Shown here: piece after piece, positions 8,527 through 19,296 of the stretch
How positions within the stretch are numbered: position 1 is the first letter of the stretch
Layout: each line of letters opens with the position of its first letter
Source of the DNA: Methylophilaceae bacterium
GTDB taxonomy: Bacteria > Pseudomonadota > Gammaproteobacteria > Burkholderiales > Methylophilaceae
Reading direction: 5' to 3'
Length of the DNA: 45,816 nucleotides
Assembly (NCBI GenBank): GCA_027488395.1
Contig: JAIYBT010000027.1
Location: forward strand, 1 to 45,816
Notes under the pieces: model-generated
Seen by the model: only the letters and a program-made list of their open reading frames with translations
Told to the model about the DNA's origin: nothing
Database searches by the model: none
Translations under genes and position numbers: made by a program

Positions 8527-10131
8527 ATGACCATTAAACGCGCGCTTATCAGTGTTTCTGATAAAACGGGTGTGCTTGAGTTAGCACACACTCTCCATCA
8601 ACTAGGCGTAGAAATTCTCTCAACAGGTGGCACAGCTAAACTGTTTAGAGAACATCATCTGCCAGTTATAGAAGTCAGTGACTTTACAGGTTTTCCAGAA
8701 ATGTTAGATGGCCGTGTCAAAACCTTACATCCCAAAGTACATGGCGGTTTATTGGGTCGTCGCGATCTGCCATCCCATGTATCCGCCATGCAGGCACATG
8801 CTATCCAGCCAATTGATTTGCTGGTGGTGAACCTCTATCCATTTGAGGCAACTGTGGCAAACCCTGACTGTACGCTGGAAGAGGCGATTGAAAATATTGA
8901 TATTGGTGGCCCCGCCATGGTGCGCTCCGCCGCTAAAAATTGGAATGATGTGGCTGTGCTAACCGATGCTACGCAATATGCGGAAGTAATTGCAGAGTTA
9001 AACACCAATCAAGGCACCGTCTCAAAAGCCACCCGTTTCAAATTGTCAGTAGCTGCCTTTAACCGCATTGCACAGTATGACGCTGCCATCAGCAACTACC
9101 TGTCTGCTATTGATTTTGCAGCCACAGAAGCCGCACAGAAACCAGTGCTCAGCCAGTTTCCCGCGCAAATGAACAGCAACTTTGTCAAAGTACAAGACCT
9201 GCGTTACGGTGAAAATAGCCACCAGCAAGCCGCGTTTTATCGAGACCTGTACCCAGCGCCCGGTAGCCTGGCGACTGCTCAGCAATTGCAAGGCAAAGAA
9301 CTCAGTTATAACAATATCGCTGATGCCGATGCAGCATGGGAAGCGGTTAAATCATTCTCTGGCCCTGCCTGTGTGATTGTGAAACATGCCAATCCATGTG
9401 GCGTAGCGCTAGGCGCTAACAGCCTCGAAGCGTATACCAAAGCCTTTCAAACCGACCCAACTTCAGCGTTTGGTGGCATCATTGCTTTTAACACTCGCTT
9501 AGATGCTGCAGGCGCTGAAGCCGTTAGCAAACAATTTGTTGAAGTCTTAATTGCGCCCGACTACTCACCTGAAGCGCTGGCGATTTTCAATGCCAAAGCC
9601 AATGTCCGAGTCCTTAAAATCGCACTGCCTCATGGAGGCACCACTGCTTGGGATCAAGGCCGGAATGCCATTGACTCCAAACGCGTAGGGTCTGGCATGT
9701 TATTGCAATCGGCGGATAACCATGACTTACAACTGGCGGAGATTAAAGTCGTCACGCAATTGCAGCCCACGCCGCAACAATTACAGGACTTGTTGTTTGC
9801 GTGGAATGTGGCCAAATATGTAAAATCAAATGCCATTGTTTTTTGCGGTAACGGCATGACCTTGGGTGTTGGTGCTGGCCAAATGAGCCGCGTCGACAGC
9901 ACGAAAATTGCTGCCATCAAAGCGCAGCATGCTGGCTTAAGCTTGCAAGGATCGGTGGTTGCCTCCGATGCGTTTTTCCCGTTCCGCGATGGGGTGGATG
10001 TGCTGGCAGATGCGGGGGCCAGTTGCGTGATTCACCCAGGTGGCAGCATGCGCGATGAGGAGGTGATTGCCGCTGCGGACGAACGCGGTTTAGCCATGGT
10101 AGTGACTGGCATTCGTCATTTTAGGCATTAA
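8527..10131 (+). CDS. purH: Bifunctional purine biosynthesis protein PurH (AICAR transformylase / IMP cyclohydrolase)
   Basis: 534 aa, the normal length. The N-terminal MGS-like cyclohydrolase domain begins [13 protein letters not shown] and includes ILSTGGTAK and [13 protein letters not shown]. The C-terminal AICAR formyltransferase domain has the catalytic VKHANPCG motif (about residue 285) and ends [15 protein letters not shown]. It performs the last two steps to IMP. purD follows in the same direction 112 bp later. The start fits the family N-terminus exactly. Confidence 0.98.
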   Translation: MTIKRALISVSDKTGVLELAHTLHQLGVEILSTGGTAKLFREHHLPVIEVSDFTGFPEMLDGRVKTLHPKVHGGLLGRRDLPSHVSAMQAHAIQPIDLLVVNLYPFEATVANPDCTLEEAIENIDIGGPAMVRSAAKNWNDVAVLTDATQYAEVIAELNTNQGTVSKATRFKLSVAAFNRIAQYDAAISNYLSAIDFAATEAAQKPVLSQFPAQMNSNFVKVQDLRYGENSHQQAAFYRDLYPAPGSLATAQQLQGKELSYNNIADADAAWEAVKSFSGPACVIVKHANPCGVALGANSLEAYTKAFQTDPTSAFGGIIAFNTRLDAAGAEAVSKQFVEVLIAPDYSPEALAIFNAKANVRVLKIALPHGGTTAWDQGRNAIDSKRVGSGMLLQSADNHDLQLAEIKVVTQLQPTPQQLQDLLFAWNVAKYVKSNAIVFCGNGMTLGVGAGQMSRVDSTKIAAIKAQHAGLSLQGSVVASDAFFPFRDGVDVLADAGASCVIHPGGSMRDEEVIAAADERGLAMVVTGIRHFRH

Positions 10132-10243
10132 TATCATCGCCTTAATGTGGGTTAAAAACCCTGAGAAACAATGCCGTGCTGCAGTATCGCTTTTGCAGAA
10201 CGCTTGGCGCCCTTTGTGGCTTAACTTAATTAGGTTGTAAACA

Positions 10244-11512
10244 ATGAAAATTTTAGTAATTGGTTCGGGCGGGCGTGAGCATGCGCTGGCATGGAAAGTC
10301 GCGCAAAACAAGGCGGTCAGTCGCGTATATGTCGCCCCGGGTAATGCTGGCACTGCGAGCGACCCTGACATGGTGAATCTGCCGATCACCAACATTGATG
10401 ATCTGGTCACATTTGCCGAAGATGAACAGATCGCGTTGACGATTGTGGGCCCTGAAGCGCCACTATCACAAGGCATTGTAGATACCTTTCGCGCGCATGG
10501 TTTAAAAATATTTGGGCCCACCAAAGCGGCTGCGCAACTAGAAAGCTCTAAAGACTTTGCAAAAGCCTTTATGGTGCGACACCACATCCCCACTGCAAAA
10601 TACCAAACCTTCAGTGATGTAGCGCTTGCTCATGCTTATATTGATAGCGAAGGCGCACCGATTGTCATCAAAGCCGACGGCTTGGCCGCGGGTAAAGGTG
10701 TGGTGGTGGCCATGTCGTTGAATGAAGCGCATGCCGCAGTGGATGCCATGCTGTCGGATAACAAGTTAGGTGATGCAGGCGCCCGTGTGGTGATTGAGGA
10801 GTTTTTAGTTGGCGAGGAAGCCAGCTTTATGGTGATGGTAGATGGTAAACACATATTGCCTCTAGCCACCAGCCAAGATCATAAGCGCTTACAAGATGGC
10901 GACTTAGGCCCCAACACAGGCGGCATGGGTGCTTACTCGCCTGCGCCATGCGTGACCCCTGACATTCATGCCAAAGCGATGCGCGAAATCATTATTCCCA
11001 CAGTGGAAGGCATGGCAAAAGATGGTATCCCATACACAGGCTTTTTGTATGCCGGCTTGATGATTAGCCCTGCGGGTGATGTGAAAACCCTAGAATTTAA
11101 CTGCCGCATGGGCGACCCAGAAACCCAGCCTATCATGATGCGGCTCAAATCCGACTTGGTAGGATTGGCTGAGCACGCCATCAACGGCACACTGAATCAA
11201 GCCACAGTCGACTGGGATCGCCGCTTTGCCCTTGGCGTCGTCATTGCCAGCGCCAATTATCCCGATACCCCAACTTTGGGCGATGAAATTACTGGCATCC
11301 CCAAAGATATCCAAGACGGCCATGTCTTTCACGCAGGGTCCACACTCCAAGCAGGCAAAGTCGTCACCAGCGGTGGTCGCGTGCTATGTGTGACGGCATT
11401 GGGTGAAACGGTTAAATTTGCCCAGCAACAAGCCTATAAGATGGTCGAACAAATCCAGTTTGAAGGTGCGCAATACCGCAAGGATATTGGTTATCGCGCA
11501 GTGAAACATTAA
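10244..11512 (+). CDS. purD: Phosphoribosylamine-glycine ligase
   Basis: 422 aa ATP-grasp enzyme that joins glycine to phosphoribosylamine (step 2 of purine synthesis). The N-terminus MKILVIGSGGREHALAWK is diagnostic. ATP-grasp features include VIKADGLAAGKGVVVA, DHKRLQDGDLGPNTGGMGAY and the metal-binding EFNCRMGDPETQ. It follows purH in the same direction (a purHD arrangement), with hemF starting shortly after. The 112-bp gap before it has no clear promoter; small stems such as GGGTTAAAAACCC are present. Confidence 0.98.
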   Translation: MKILVIGSGGREHALAWKVAQNKAVSRVYVAPGNAGTASDPDMVNLPITNIDDLVTFAEDEQIALTIVGPEAPLSQGIVDTFRAHGLKIFGPTKAAAQLESSKDFAKAFMVRHHIPTAKYQTFSDVALAHAYIDSEGAPIVIKADGLAAGKGVVVAMSLNEAHAAVDAMLSDNKLGDAGARVVIEEFLVGEEASFMVMVDGKHILPLATSQDHKRLQDGDLGPNTGGMGAYSPAPCVTPDIHAKAMREIIIPTVEGMAKDGIPYTGFLYAGLMISPAGDVKTLEFNCRMGDPETQPIMMRLKSDLVGLAEHAINGTLNQATVDWDRRFALGVVIASANYPDTPTLGDEITGIPKDIQDGHVFHAGSTLQAGKVVTSGGRVLCVTALGETVKFAQQQAYKMVEQIQFEGAQYRKDIGYRAVKH

Positions 11513-11548
11513 CCTGAACCCACCATGCTTGAGCGAAATGAGAGCCGC

Positions 11549-12451
11549 ATGAATACCCAAGCTGTGTATGATTTTTTACAAGGTTTACAAGCCCGCATCA
11601 TTGAGGCGGTCACCTTAGTCGATGGCAAACATTTTTTGCAAGACAGCTGGCAACGCCCTGAAGGGGGGGGTGGCAATTCCTGCTTACTCGAAAACGGCCA
11701 TGTATTTGAGCGTGCAGGGGTAGGCTTTTCGCACGTACTAGGCAATAAACTGCCGCCTGCAGCCAGTGTGGCGCATCCCGAAGCCGCGGGCCGCCCTTGG
11801 GAAGCCATGGGGGTTTCCTTAGTGTTTCATCCCCGTAATCCCTACATCCCAACCGTGCATATGAATGTACGGTTTTTTCATGCAAAAGCCCAACACGCAG
11901 ACGAACAAGATATCTGGTGGTTTGGCGGCGGCATGGATTTAACGCCTTACTATCCGTTTGAAGAAGATTGCATCCATTTTCACCGCGTCAATAAAGAGGC
12001 CTTGGCGCCATTTGGGGCCGATTACTACCCCAAATTTAAAAAAGATTGTGACGCCTATTTTTACCTGAAACATCGTCAAGAACCACGGGGCATTGGTGGC
12101 GTATTTTTTGATGATTTTAGCGCATTAGGCTTTGCGCAAAGCTTTGCTTTACAACGTGCGGTAGGCGATGCATTTTTACAAGCCTACTTGCCCATTGTGC
12201 AACGGCGTAAAGCGATAGCCTATGGTGAGCGTGAGCGTGAATTTCAAACCTATCGTCGCGGCCGCTATGTTGAGTTTAATTTGATTTTTGACCGAGGCAC
12301 CATTTTTGGGTTGCAATCCAATGGCCGCACCGAATCCATCTTATTATCCATGCCCCCCGTTGTGACATGGCGCTATGACTGGAAACCAGAGGCAGGCAGC
12401 GCCGAAGCAAAGCTCTATACCGACTTTTTAATTGATCGCGATTGGGTATAA
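11549..12451 (+). CDS. hemF: Oxygen-dependent coproporphyrinogen-III oxidase
   Basis: 300 aa. It converts coproporphyrinogen III to protoporphyrinogen IX with O2, so heme can be made aerobically. Conserved blocks are [48 protein letters not shown]-type [17 protein letters not shown] and [13 protein letters not shown] prefer the ATG at 11549 ([11 protein letters not shown]), which matches the E. coli HemF N-terminus. An in-frame ATG at 11525 would add eight residues without a visible ribosome site. A run of eight G (11663-11670) encodes the conserved Gly stretch. apeB starts 3 bp after the stop. Confidence 0.96.
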   Translation: MNTQAVYDFLQGLQARIIEAVTLVDGKHFLQDSWQRPEGGGGNSCLLENGHVFERAGVGFSHVLGNKLPPAASVAHPEAAGRPWEAMGVSLVFHPRNPYIPTVHMNVRFFHAKAQHADEQDIWWFGGGMDLTPYYPFEEDCIHFHRVNKEALAPFGADYYPKFKKDCDAYFYLKHRQEPRGIGGVFFDDFSALGFAQSFALQRAVGDAFLQAYLPIVQRRKAIAYGEREREFQTYRRGRYVEFNLIFDRGTIFGLQSNGRTESILLSMPPVVTWRYDWKPEAGSAEAKLYTDFLIDRDWV

Positions 12452-12454
12452 ACC

Positions 12455-13759
12455 ATGCACATTGCCGATAATGACAAACAACATGCGCAATCCCTACTCG
12501 ACTTTATTGATGCCAGCCCGAGTCCTTGGCATGCCGTAGCGCAGATTGCAGAGACGTTACGTGCACATGGCTTTAAAGGGCTGCGAGAATATGAACCATG
12601 GCAATTTAAAGCGGGCGGCAAATATTTTGTGGTTCGGGATGATGGGGCAATTGTCGCATTTATACTAGGACAGCAAGCGCTGTCAGAGAGTGGTTTTCGC
12701 CTGGTGGGCGCACATACCGATTCCCCTGGGTTGAGATTAAAACCAAAAGCAGCCTATGCCTCAAACGGCCTCGCACAACTTGGGGTAGAGGTCTATGGCG
12801 GGCCGATCTTAGCCACCTTTACCGACCGTGACTTAAGCTTGGCTGGCCGTGTAACGGTAAGCACCTCCGAGGGCATGAAGACGCACTTGGTCAAATTAGA
12901 GCAAGCCATCGCACGCCTACCCAATTTAGCCATCCACATGAACCGCGAGGTCAATGAAAAAGGCTTGGTACTCAATAAACAAACTGGATTGCCGCTGATC
13001 TATGGTCATGCCGCTGATAGTGCCATTGCCCAACAATTACTACTACAACAATTGGCAGCCGTGCTGGAGATTGCGCCTGAGGCGATTTTTAGCTGGGATT
13101 TGGCGTTGTATGACACCCAAAAGGGCAGCTTTTGGGGCTTAGATCAAGAATTTATCGCAGACAGTCAGCTAGATAACTTAGCCTCTTGTCATGCCGCTTT
13201 GAGTGCATTGATTACAACAGTGAAACCATCATCGACCCTCATTTGCGCGCTGCTTGATCATGAAGAGGTTGGCAGCGAATCGTCGAGCGGTGCAGGCGGC
13301 AGTTTTTTACTGGATGTGATTGACCGCATTTGCTTGTCTACTGGCATCGAAAATGAAGGTAAATTACAAGCGTTTGCCAACAGCTTTTTTATTAGTGCAG
13401 ATATGGCGCATGCATTTCATCCCAATCATGCTGGCAGTTATGAGCCCTGCCATCATGTGCAGGTGAATCACGGTCCGGTGATTAAAACCAATGCCAATCA
13501 ACGCTACAGCACCAATGCCGTGACCGCTGCACGCTTTATGCAATTATGTAAGCAAGCAAATGTGCCTTACCAACAGTATGCTCACCGCACCGATTTGGGG
13601 TGTGGCAGCACCATTGGCCCTATCATGGCGGCGCAACTGGGCATCGCCACCGTCGATGTTGGCAACCCAATGTGGGCCATGCATAGTATCCGTGAAAGTG
13701 CTGGCGTGCTGGATCATCGCTACATGACTGCGGTGCTACAAGCACATTTTGCGAGTTAA
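12455..13759 (+). CDS. apeB: M18-family aspartyl aminopeptidase (ApeB-like)
   Basis: 434 aa zinc aminopeptidase that removes N-terminal, often acidic, residues. M18 metal-site motifs are all present: GAHTDSPG (His87), DHEEVGSESSSGAGG in the middle, and DMAHAFHPNH followed by LGCGSTIGPI. The length matches bacterial M18 enzymes. It starts 3 bp after hemF, so the two are probably co-transcribed, although their functions are unrelated. Substrate preference is inferred from the family only. Confidence 0.95.
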   Translation: MHIADNDKQHAQSLLDFIDASPSPWHAVAQIAETLRAHGFKGLREYEPWQFKAGGKYFVVRDDGAIVAFILGQQALSESGFRLVGAHTDSPGLRLKPKAAYASNGLAQLGVEVYGGPILATFTDRDLSLAGRVTVSTSEGMKTHLVKLEQAIARLPNLAIHMNREVNEKGLVLNKQTGLPLIYGHAADSAIAQQLLLQQLAAVLEIAPEAIFSWDLALYDTQKGSFWGLDQEFIADSQLDNLASCHAALSALITTVKPSSTLICALLDHEEVGSESSSGAGGSFLLDVIDRICLSTGIENEGKLQAFANSFFISADMAHAFHPNHAGSYEPCHHVQVNHGPVIKTNANQRYSTNAVTAARFMQLCKQANVPYQQYAHRTDLGCGSTIGPIMAAQLGIATVDVGNPMWAMHSIRESAGVLDHRYMTAVLQAHFAS

Positions 13760-13847
13760 TTGTTGCCGATCCGCGCCCACCACACCACGCCATTGACGCT
13801 GGCGCTTAAATTGCTTTACGCTAAAGAAACCGCGGGAGAGTAATCGC

Positions 13848-15254
13848 ATGCTTCAATCACTATTTAGAAAAAAATCAATACAACCCCATGCCCAAACTGG
13901 GTTAAAAAAATGTCTCACGGCCTTTGATTTAGCCTTGCTTGGCATCGGTGGCGCTATCGGCACTGGGATATTTGTGCTGACTGGGATTGCAGCAGCAACG
14001 CAATCGGGACCCGCAGTCGTCCTTTCTTTCATCATTGCAGCGGTTGCTGCAGGGTTTGCTGCACTCGCCTATGCCGAACTAGCAGCTTCCATTGGCGGCT
14101 CTGGCAGCGCTTACGGCTATAGCTATATTGCGTTTGGGGAAGTGGTCGCGTGGATGATGGGCTGGATGTTACTGTTAGAGTATGGCGTAGGCGCTGCCGC
14201 AGTGGCCAACGGCTGGTCGGGGTATTTCATTAATACCCTGGCCAATATTGGTATTGCAATTCCGGTGCATTTAACCAAAGCACCTGTATTGGGCGGTACG
14301 ATTAACTTGCCAGCGTTTGCCATCATCTGGGTGCTCACGTTGCTATTGATGGTCGGCGTCAAAGAAAGTGCGCGCGCCAACAACATCATGGTAGCCATCA
14401 AGCTTTCAACCATCATGATTTTTTTAGTGCTGGCAATAGGCAATATTCAAAGCGAGCATTGGCAACCGTTTATGCCGTTTGGCTGGTTTGAAACATTGGA
14501 TAACGGTAAAAATATCGGCGTCTTAGCCGGGGCTTCATTGGTATTTTTTGCTTATTTTGGCTTTGACGCCGTTTCAACCGCAGCTGAAGAATGCCAAAAT
14601 CCACAGCGGGATCTACCCATAGGCCTCATCGCCTCGTTGGTGTTTTGTACCATCATCTACATCATTGTGTCGGGGACGTTGACGGGCGTGGTACCCTATA
14701 CCGAACTGAATACTGCGTCGCCTGTTGCGTTTGCGCTGACACGGTTGGGCTATACATGGTCTTCCACTTTAGTGGCGACAGGGGTTTTAGCTGGCCTCAT
14801 TACTGTGCTGTTGGTGTTGCTGTATGGCTTAACCCGTATTTTGTTTGCCATGAGTCGCGACGGTTTAATTTCGCCCCTCTTTTCGGCAGTCGATCCTGAC
14901 CGACAAACACCAAATAAGATCATTCTAATGTGCGGTGTGGTGGTGTCTATCGTGGCAGGCTTTATTCCATTAGGTGAGTTGGCAGAAACCGTAAATATTG
15001 GCACCTTAGCCAGCTTTATCATGGTGTGTGTGGGTGTGATACGCCTGCGTCAAACGCACCCAACCTTAGCGCGTCCCTTCAAAAACCCGTTCAACCCGTT
15101 GATTCCCGTATTAGGCATCTTGGCGTGTGCTGCATTGATGTCTTTCTTACCCGCCAGTACATGGCAACGATTTGGTTGGTGGGCGTTGGCAGGTATCAGC
15201 TTTTACTTGATTTACTCACGTCATCACAGCAAGCTGGCACAAAGCAACACTTAA
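13848..15254 (+). CDS. APC-superfamily amino-acid permease (cationic amino-acid transporter type)
   Basis: 468 aa integral membrane protein with about 12 hydrophobic segments. The opening LGIGGAIGTGIFVLTG is the conserved first-helix motif of APC transporters, and FFAYFGFDAVSTAAEE with NPQRDLPIG is typical of the CAT/YfnA branch. The start has a good GGAGAG ribosome site. It is followed by a bidirectional terminator. Amino-acid import is likely; the actual substrate cannot be assigned. Confidence 0.92.
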   Translation: MLQSLFRKKSIQPHAQTGLKKCLTAFDLALLGIGGAIGTGIFVLTGIAAATQSGPAVVLSFIIAAVAAGFAALAYAELAASIGGSGSAYGYSYIAFGEVVAWMMGWMLLLEYGVGAAAVANGWSGYFINTLANIGIAIPVHLTKAPVLGGTINLPAFAIIWVLTLLLMVGVKESARANNIMVAIKLSTIMIFLVLAIGNIQSEHWQPFMPFGWFETLDNGKNIGVLAGASLVFFAYFGFDAVSTAAEECQNPQRDLPIGLIASLVFCTIIYIIVSGTLTGVVPYTELNTASPVAFALTRLGYTWSSTLVATGVLAGLITVLLVLLYGLTRILFAMSRDGLISPLFSAVDPDRQTPNKIILMCGVVVSIVAGFIPLGELAETVNIGTLASFIMVCVGVIRLRQTHPTLARPFKNPFNPLIPVLGILACAALMSFLPASTWQRFGWWALAGISFYLIYSRHHSKLAQSNT

Positions 15255-15271
15255 TCATGGCCCACTCAAAC

Positions 15272-15300
15272 AAAAAAGCCGACTGAACGTCGGCTTTTTT
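15272..15300. terminator. Bidirectional Rho-independent terminator
   Basis: AAAAAAGCCGAC (15272-15283), loop TGAAC, then GTCGGCTTTTTT (15289-15300). GC-rich stem with A-tract on one side and T-tract on the other, so it can stop the permease gene from the left and the cytochrome gene from the right. Confidence 0.92.
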
Positions 15301-15319
15301 CGATGCATCGCTGTAAAAA

Positions 15320-15643
15320 TTACAGTGACAATACCCACTGTACTAATGTTTTGATGTCTTCATCTTTGACTTGTGGGCTGTTGGCTGGCATTGGAATGTT
15401 GCCCCAAACACCGCTACCACCTGCTTTTACTTTTGCAATTAATTTAGCTTCTGCAGTTTTGTCACCTTTGTATTTTGCAGCAACGTCTTTGTATGCTGGT
15501 CCCAATACTTTTGTTTCAACACTGTGGCAAGCTAAACAGCCGCTTTTTTGTGCCAATGCTTTAGCCGCAGCAGCGTCTACTGCGTGGGCTTGACCTGCGA
15601 TCAACAGGGTTGCCGCAGCCAATGTAGATAATAAAACGTTCAT
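15320..15643 (-). CDS. Class I c-type cytochrome (c551/c552-like), periplasmic
   Basis: 107 aa precursor with a Sec signal peptide (residues 1-21, ending AHA) and a mature protein of about 86 aa. Heme attachment is CLACH (36-40); the likely axial methionine is Met85 in NIPMPANSP. It is the size of soluble cytochrome c551/c552 electron carriers. I chose the ATG at 15643 because AAGGAG precedes it at ideal spacing and the signal peptide begins there; longer upstream reading has no signal features. A possible promoter lies at 15706-15733. The redox partner is unknown. Confidence 0.94.
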   Translation of the reverse strand: MNVLLSTLAAATLLIAGQAHAVDAAAAKALAQKSGCLACHSVETKVLGPAYKDVAAKYKGDKTAEAKLIAKVKAGGSGVWGNIPMPANSPQVKDEDIKTLVQWVLSL

Positions 15644-15705
15644 GCGATCTCCTTGATTACTCATCGTTGATGTATCCCCTAAATGCACTTTTTCATGCAT
15701 GTGGC

Positions 15706-15733
15706 ATATTACCTGACCAAACAAATTCCACAA
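15706..15733 (-). promoter_or_regulatory. Possible promoter of the cytochrome c gene
   Basis: On the minus strand TTGTGG (15728-15733), 16-bp spacer, TAATAT (15706-15711). A fair sigma-70 match located about 60 bp upstream of the start codon. No experimental or comparative support. Confidence 0.35.
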
Positions 15734-15846
15734 TAAAAATAGTCATGATAGTCGTGGAAAAACAATATAATTTTCTCAGTTTTGTAATTTGCCAACATTA
15801 CCTTAACGCTTGTATCAGGGTTTGGTTGACAGCATACACAACTGCG

Positions 15847-16779
15847 TTACATGGTCTCAATCCAATATTCAGCACTAAGCGTATGCTTGCGACCAGGATT
15901 GATCACCACAATATTATCCAGCGCGTTGGTGGTTTCAACGCAAATGGTTTTACGCCATTCATCATTGACGCCCATGTCCCCCATTTGCGCTGCTTTTTCA
16001 GCCCCTGGGTTCCATACCACGGTGGTATCACTGCCAGATTTTGAAATATGAATAATACGGTTATAGCCCACATCATGTACGGAGCAATCTGAACTATGAT
16101 CTACATACACGCGGTCATACTCGCCGCCATCAAACGTGAGGTCATTGTGTTCCACATTGCGCTCATATTTCAGTAATTTATCCGCGTACATGCAATCCAG
16201 CATGCCAGTAATTTTAACGTTAGATATATCGCTCACATTTAAGTAGGTATGCAATGCTTCACTGATCACAAAAGGATGTTCCGCAAGGTTGGTAGTGGAT
16301 AAATCAATGCGTAAGCGCCGACCAATTGTTATGGTTAAAGTTAGACCATAAGGGTAGGACAATTGGCGTTGTGCTTCTGGTGTTTGTTGCATCTCTAAAA
16401 TAATGCGGGTGGCGCCGGTTGGGCTTGCATCAATATCCATGATGCGCCAAGGAATTACCCGTGCAAAGCCATGCGGACAAAGGGTGCTATCGGTAGGATG
16501 CGCGCCAAACCACGGCCAACAAATTGGAACACCGCCGCGGATGGAACGCCCTTTCACAAAGCGAGCATTGCTTGACATCCACAACACGGGTGTCGACAAA
16601 AACTTAGGTTGCCATTGCATGACATGCGCACCTTGTAAGGCGATGGTGCCAGTGGCAAGTGGATTATCAATTTCTAAGTATTGCAGGCCGTTTTCGTCTT
16701 GCCATTGATTAACATGGGCATGTAGCTTTAATCGCTTCGTTCGATCAGGCATGCCAGTTTCTACGGTCGCTTGCGTCAT
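15847..16779 (-). CDS. D-hexose-6-phosphate mutarotase (YeaD family, aldose-1-epimerase fold)
   Basis: 310 aa beta-sandwich protein of the galactose-mutarotase superfamily. Family features include [27 protein letters not shown] (substrate-site His) and [13 protein letters not shown] (conserved Glu and His); the C-terminus has [10 protein letters not shown]. It interconverts anomers of hexose 6-phosphates in the cytosol. Its ATG overlaps the ilvD stop as ATGA (16776-16779), so it is the downstream, translationally coupled partner of ilvD. A functional link is not obvious. Confidence 0.9.
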   Translation of the reverse strand: MTQATVETGMPDRTKRLKLHAHVNQWQDENGLQYLEIDNPLATGTIALQGAHVMQWQPKFLSTPVLWMSSNARFVKGRSIRGGVPICWPWFGAHPTDSTLCPHGFARVIPWRIMDIDASPTGATRIILEMQQTPEAQRQLSYPYGLTLTITIGRRLRIDLSTTNLAEHPFVISEALHTYLNVSDISNVKITGMLDCMYADKLLKYERNVEHNDLTFDGGEYDRVYVDHSSDCSVHDVGYNRIIHISKSGSDTTVVWNPGAEKAAQMGDMGVNDEWRKTICVETTNALDNIVVINPGRKHTLSAEYWIETM

Positions 16780-18635
16780 TGGCCAGTCCTTTCAATTTGT
16801 GTCACATCGCGTACAGCACCTTTGGCCGCACTGGTACTCATTGCGGCATACGCACGTAATGCCGGTGAAACAGCGCGCTCACGGTTGACTGGTTTCCAAG
16901 CATTGCGGCCTTTGGCCACCATCAGTTGACGTCTTTCCGCCAATACAGTTTCAGTCACGGCCAAATGAATGGTGCGGTTAGGAATGTCAATATCGATGGT
17001 GTCCCCTTCTTCGACCAACCCAATAGCACCACCTTCTGCGGCCTCAGGAGAGGCATGTCCGATACTCAAGCCTGATGTTCCGCCTGAAAAGCGACCATCC
17101 GTCAATAATGCACACGCTTTACCCAAGCCTTTAGATTTTAAATACGAGGTTGGATACAACATTTCTTGCATCCCAGGGCCGCCACGAGGGCCCTCATATC
17201 GAATCACCACCACATCACCTGCAACAATTTGATCGGCTAAAATGGCTTCAACTGCAGCATCTTGACTCTCAAAAATACGGGCACGGCCAGTAAATTTTAA
17301 AATACTGTCATCGACGCCTGCAGTTTTAACAATACAGCCATCCAACGCAATGTTGCCGTAAAGCACAGCCAAGCCACCATCTTGCGAGTACGCATGTGCT
17401 TTGTCACGGATACAGCCTTCTGCACGATCAATATCCAACGCAGGCCATAACATGCTTTGGCTAAACGCAATGGTGGTGCGAATGCCACCAGGCGCAGCTT
17501 TAAACAGTTGATGTGCCTCGGCATCTTGTGACGTTGCAATATCCCACTTCGCCAGCGCTGCGGTCATACTTGGACTATGCACGGTTGGCACATGGCCGTG
17601 GATCACCCCAGCACGGTATAACTCTCCGAGTATCCCCATGACGCCACCCGCGCGATGTACATCTTCCATATGGTATTTGGCCGTGGCTGGCGCCACCTTA
17701 CACACACAGGGAACAAGACGTGAAATACGATCAATGTCTTTCATAGTGAAATCGACACCCGCTTCATGCGCGGCTGCCAATAAATGCAACACGGTATTGG
17801 TCGACCCACCCATGGCCACATCGAGCGCCATTGCATTCTCAAACGCTTCAAATGTTGCAATATTGCGAGGCAATACACTGTAATCGTCTTGCTCATAATG
17901 GCGCTTCGCCAGATCCACAATTAAGCGTCCTGCCTGCAAAAATAATTGTTTACGTGCGGCGTGAGTGGCTAATGTCGAGCCATTCCCTGGCAAACTCAAG
18001 CCAAGCGCTTCGGTTAAACAGTTCATTGAATTGGCGGTAAACATGCCAGAACACGAACCACAGGTTGGACAGGCTTCACGTTCAATGGCATCACTTTCCG
18101 CATCACTCACTTTGTCATCTGCGGCAGCCACCATGGCATCCACCAGATCTAATTTGTGCGTATTGCCTTCCCAATTAACTTTGCCCGCTTCCATGGGCCC
18201 ACCTGAAACAAACACGACAGGAATGTTTAACCGCAACGCGGCCATCAACATGCCCGGGGTAATTTTGTCGCAATTAGAAATACACACCAGCGCATCAGCG
18301 CAGTGGGCATTGACCATATATTCAACGCTATCGGCAATCAAATCGCGGCTAGGTAAGCTATACAACATGCCACCGTGCCCCATCGCGATGCCATCGTCCA
18401 CGGCGATGGTATTAAACTCTTTTGCCACACCACCCGCTTTTTCAATTTCTCGGGCAACTAATTGGCCTAAATCCTTCAAGTGAACATGGCCTGGAACAAA
18501 TTGGGTAAACGAGTTAGCAATCGCAATAATTGGCTTTGAAAAATCTTCATCTTTCATGCCAGTGGCACGCCAGAGCGCGCGGGCACCCGCCATATTGCGG
18601 CCTTGAGTAGTGGTATGTGAACGGTATTTAGGCAT
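16776..18635 (-). CDS. ilvD: Dihydroxy-acid dehydratase
   Basis: 619 aa, the E. coli-type IlvD length. It dehydrates dihydroxy-acids in valine, leucine and isoleucine synthesis. Iron-sulfur cluster cysteines are visible: Cys122 ([10 protein letters not shown]) and Cys195 (CPTCGSCSG); the Mg-binding aspartate is in [12 protein letters not shown] (80-81). The sequence is IlvD rather than the paralogous 6-phosphogluconate dehydratase (Edd), as judged by the N-terminus and by [16 protein letters not shown] near the end. It forms a two-gene unit with the mutarotase. Confidence 0.97.
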   Translation of the reverse strand: MPKYRSHTTTQGRNMAGARALWRATGMKDEDFSKPIIAIANSFTQFVPGHVHLKDLGQLVAREIEKAGGVAKEFNTIAVDDGIAMGHGGMLYSLPSRDLIADSVEYMVNAHCADALVCISNCDKITPGMLMAALRLNIPVVFVSGGPMEAGKVNWEGNTHKLDLVDAMVAAADDKVSDAESDAIEREACPTCGSCSGMFTANSMNCLTEALGLSLPGNGSTLATHAARKQLFLQAGRLIVDLAKRHYEQDDYSVLPRNIATFEAFENAMALDVAMGGSTNTVLHLLAAAHEAGVDFTMKDIDRISRLVPCVCKVAPATAKYHMEDVHRAGGVMGILGELYRAGVIHGHVPTVHSPSMTAALAKWDIATSQDAEAHQLFKAAPGGIRTTIAFSQSMLWPALDIDRAEGCIRDKAHAYSQDGGLAVLYGNIALDGCIVKTAGVDDSILKFTGRARIFESQDAAVEAILADQIVAGDVVVIRYEGPRGGPGMQEMLYPTSYLKSKGLGKACALLTDGRFSGGTSGLSIGHASPEAAEGGAIGLVEEGDTIDIDIPNRTIHLAVTETVLAERRQLMVAKGRNAWKPVNRERAVSPALRAYAAMSTSAAKGAVRDVTQIERTGQ

Positions 18636-18779
18636 GGACTACACTAGGAAATATATAAAACGTTATTTTAACTGATTACACCGTCGTGTTGTGTATGACG
18701 CGCTGACATCGAGGCTTTTTGATGCGCTGCAGACCGAAAAATAACAGTGCTCGTTGACACAAAAGGGATCATCAACAAG

Positions 18780-19037
18780 TTAAGGACGATATTGTTTACG
18801 CTGAAAATGTGAGCAATGTCGATTTACATCAGCACCTCGTAACGCAAGGTGTTTGGTGGTTTGTCCCCGGGTGCGTGCGCGCCAAGATTTAAAACTGTTG
18901 CCAGATAAATGTCCGCGCATGATTTTAATCACACCGTCTTGATTAAGACCAAACTGCGCTTCAATGGCTTCAAAAGGCGTTCTATCCTCCCATGCCATTT
19001 CAATAATACGTGAGATATCCGCTTCTGTTAGCAACAC
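18780..19037 (-). CDS. TIGR03643/DUF2805 family small protein
   Basis: 85 aa from a GTG start at 19037, preceded by AAAGGGA. Family-like segments are SRIIEMAWEDRTPFEAIEAQ, GLNQDGVIKIMRG and SFKSWRAR. The N-terminal part looks like a small helix-turn-helix (positions about 5-45), but I know of no function. It overlaps the ybdD-like gene by 10 bp and so belongs to the cstA transcription unit. The C-terminus is basic and rich in His and Arg. Confidence 0.8.
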   Translation of the reverse strand: MLLTEADISRIIEMAWEDRTPFEAIEAQFGLNQDGVIKIMRGHLSGNSFKSWRARTRGQTTKHLALRGADVNRHCSHFQRKQYRP

Positions 19038-19225
19038 CGTTTAATCCCTTTCCATTTTTGATCTTGCCACTGCTTGAAGAATGCTGCGCGTGTTAAAGGC
19101 GGGTGATGACATGCCTGCGGATGGTGCGCGTGATGCTTGAGATAGCGCTCGTAAGCGTCATCCCCTGTTAATTGACGCACGGTCAACCATACATTCTTTA
19201 GTAGTGACCTCACGCGCGCTAACAT
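19028..19225 (-). CDS. ybdD: YbdD/YjiX (DUF466) family small protein
   Basis: 65 aa from the ATG at 19225 (MLARVRSLLKNVWLTVRQ). Family features are LTGDDAYERYLKHH and FFKQWQDQKWKGIKRCC. Members almost always follow cstA-type transporter genes and are thought to assist them; here it lies 130 bp downstream of cstA on the same strand. A longer reading to 19282 is open but lacks support. The spacer to cstA holds three 14-bp repeats. The molecular role of YbdD is unsettled. Confidence 0.88.
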   Translation of the reverse strand: MLARVRSLLKNVWLTVRQLTGDDAYERYLKHHAHHPQACHHPPLTRAAFFKQWQDQKWKGIKRCC

Positions 19226-19296
19226 TGTTCGTTGTCTGCCCAAAAAAGTAATTGTTTTAAATAGGCATACATTGCATGCCACTAATGTTATAAAAG

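Noticed and set aside
10090..10593. 167-aa minus-strand reading frame over the purH/purD junction
   Set aside because: It overlaps the well-supported purD and purH frames, has no family resemblance and no ribosome site; antisense shadow.
11525..11548. Upstream ATG as the hemF start
   Set aside because: No ribosome site, and the extra eight residues have no counterpart in E. coli HemF.
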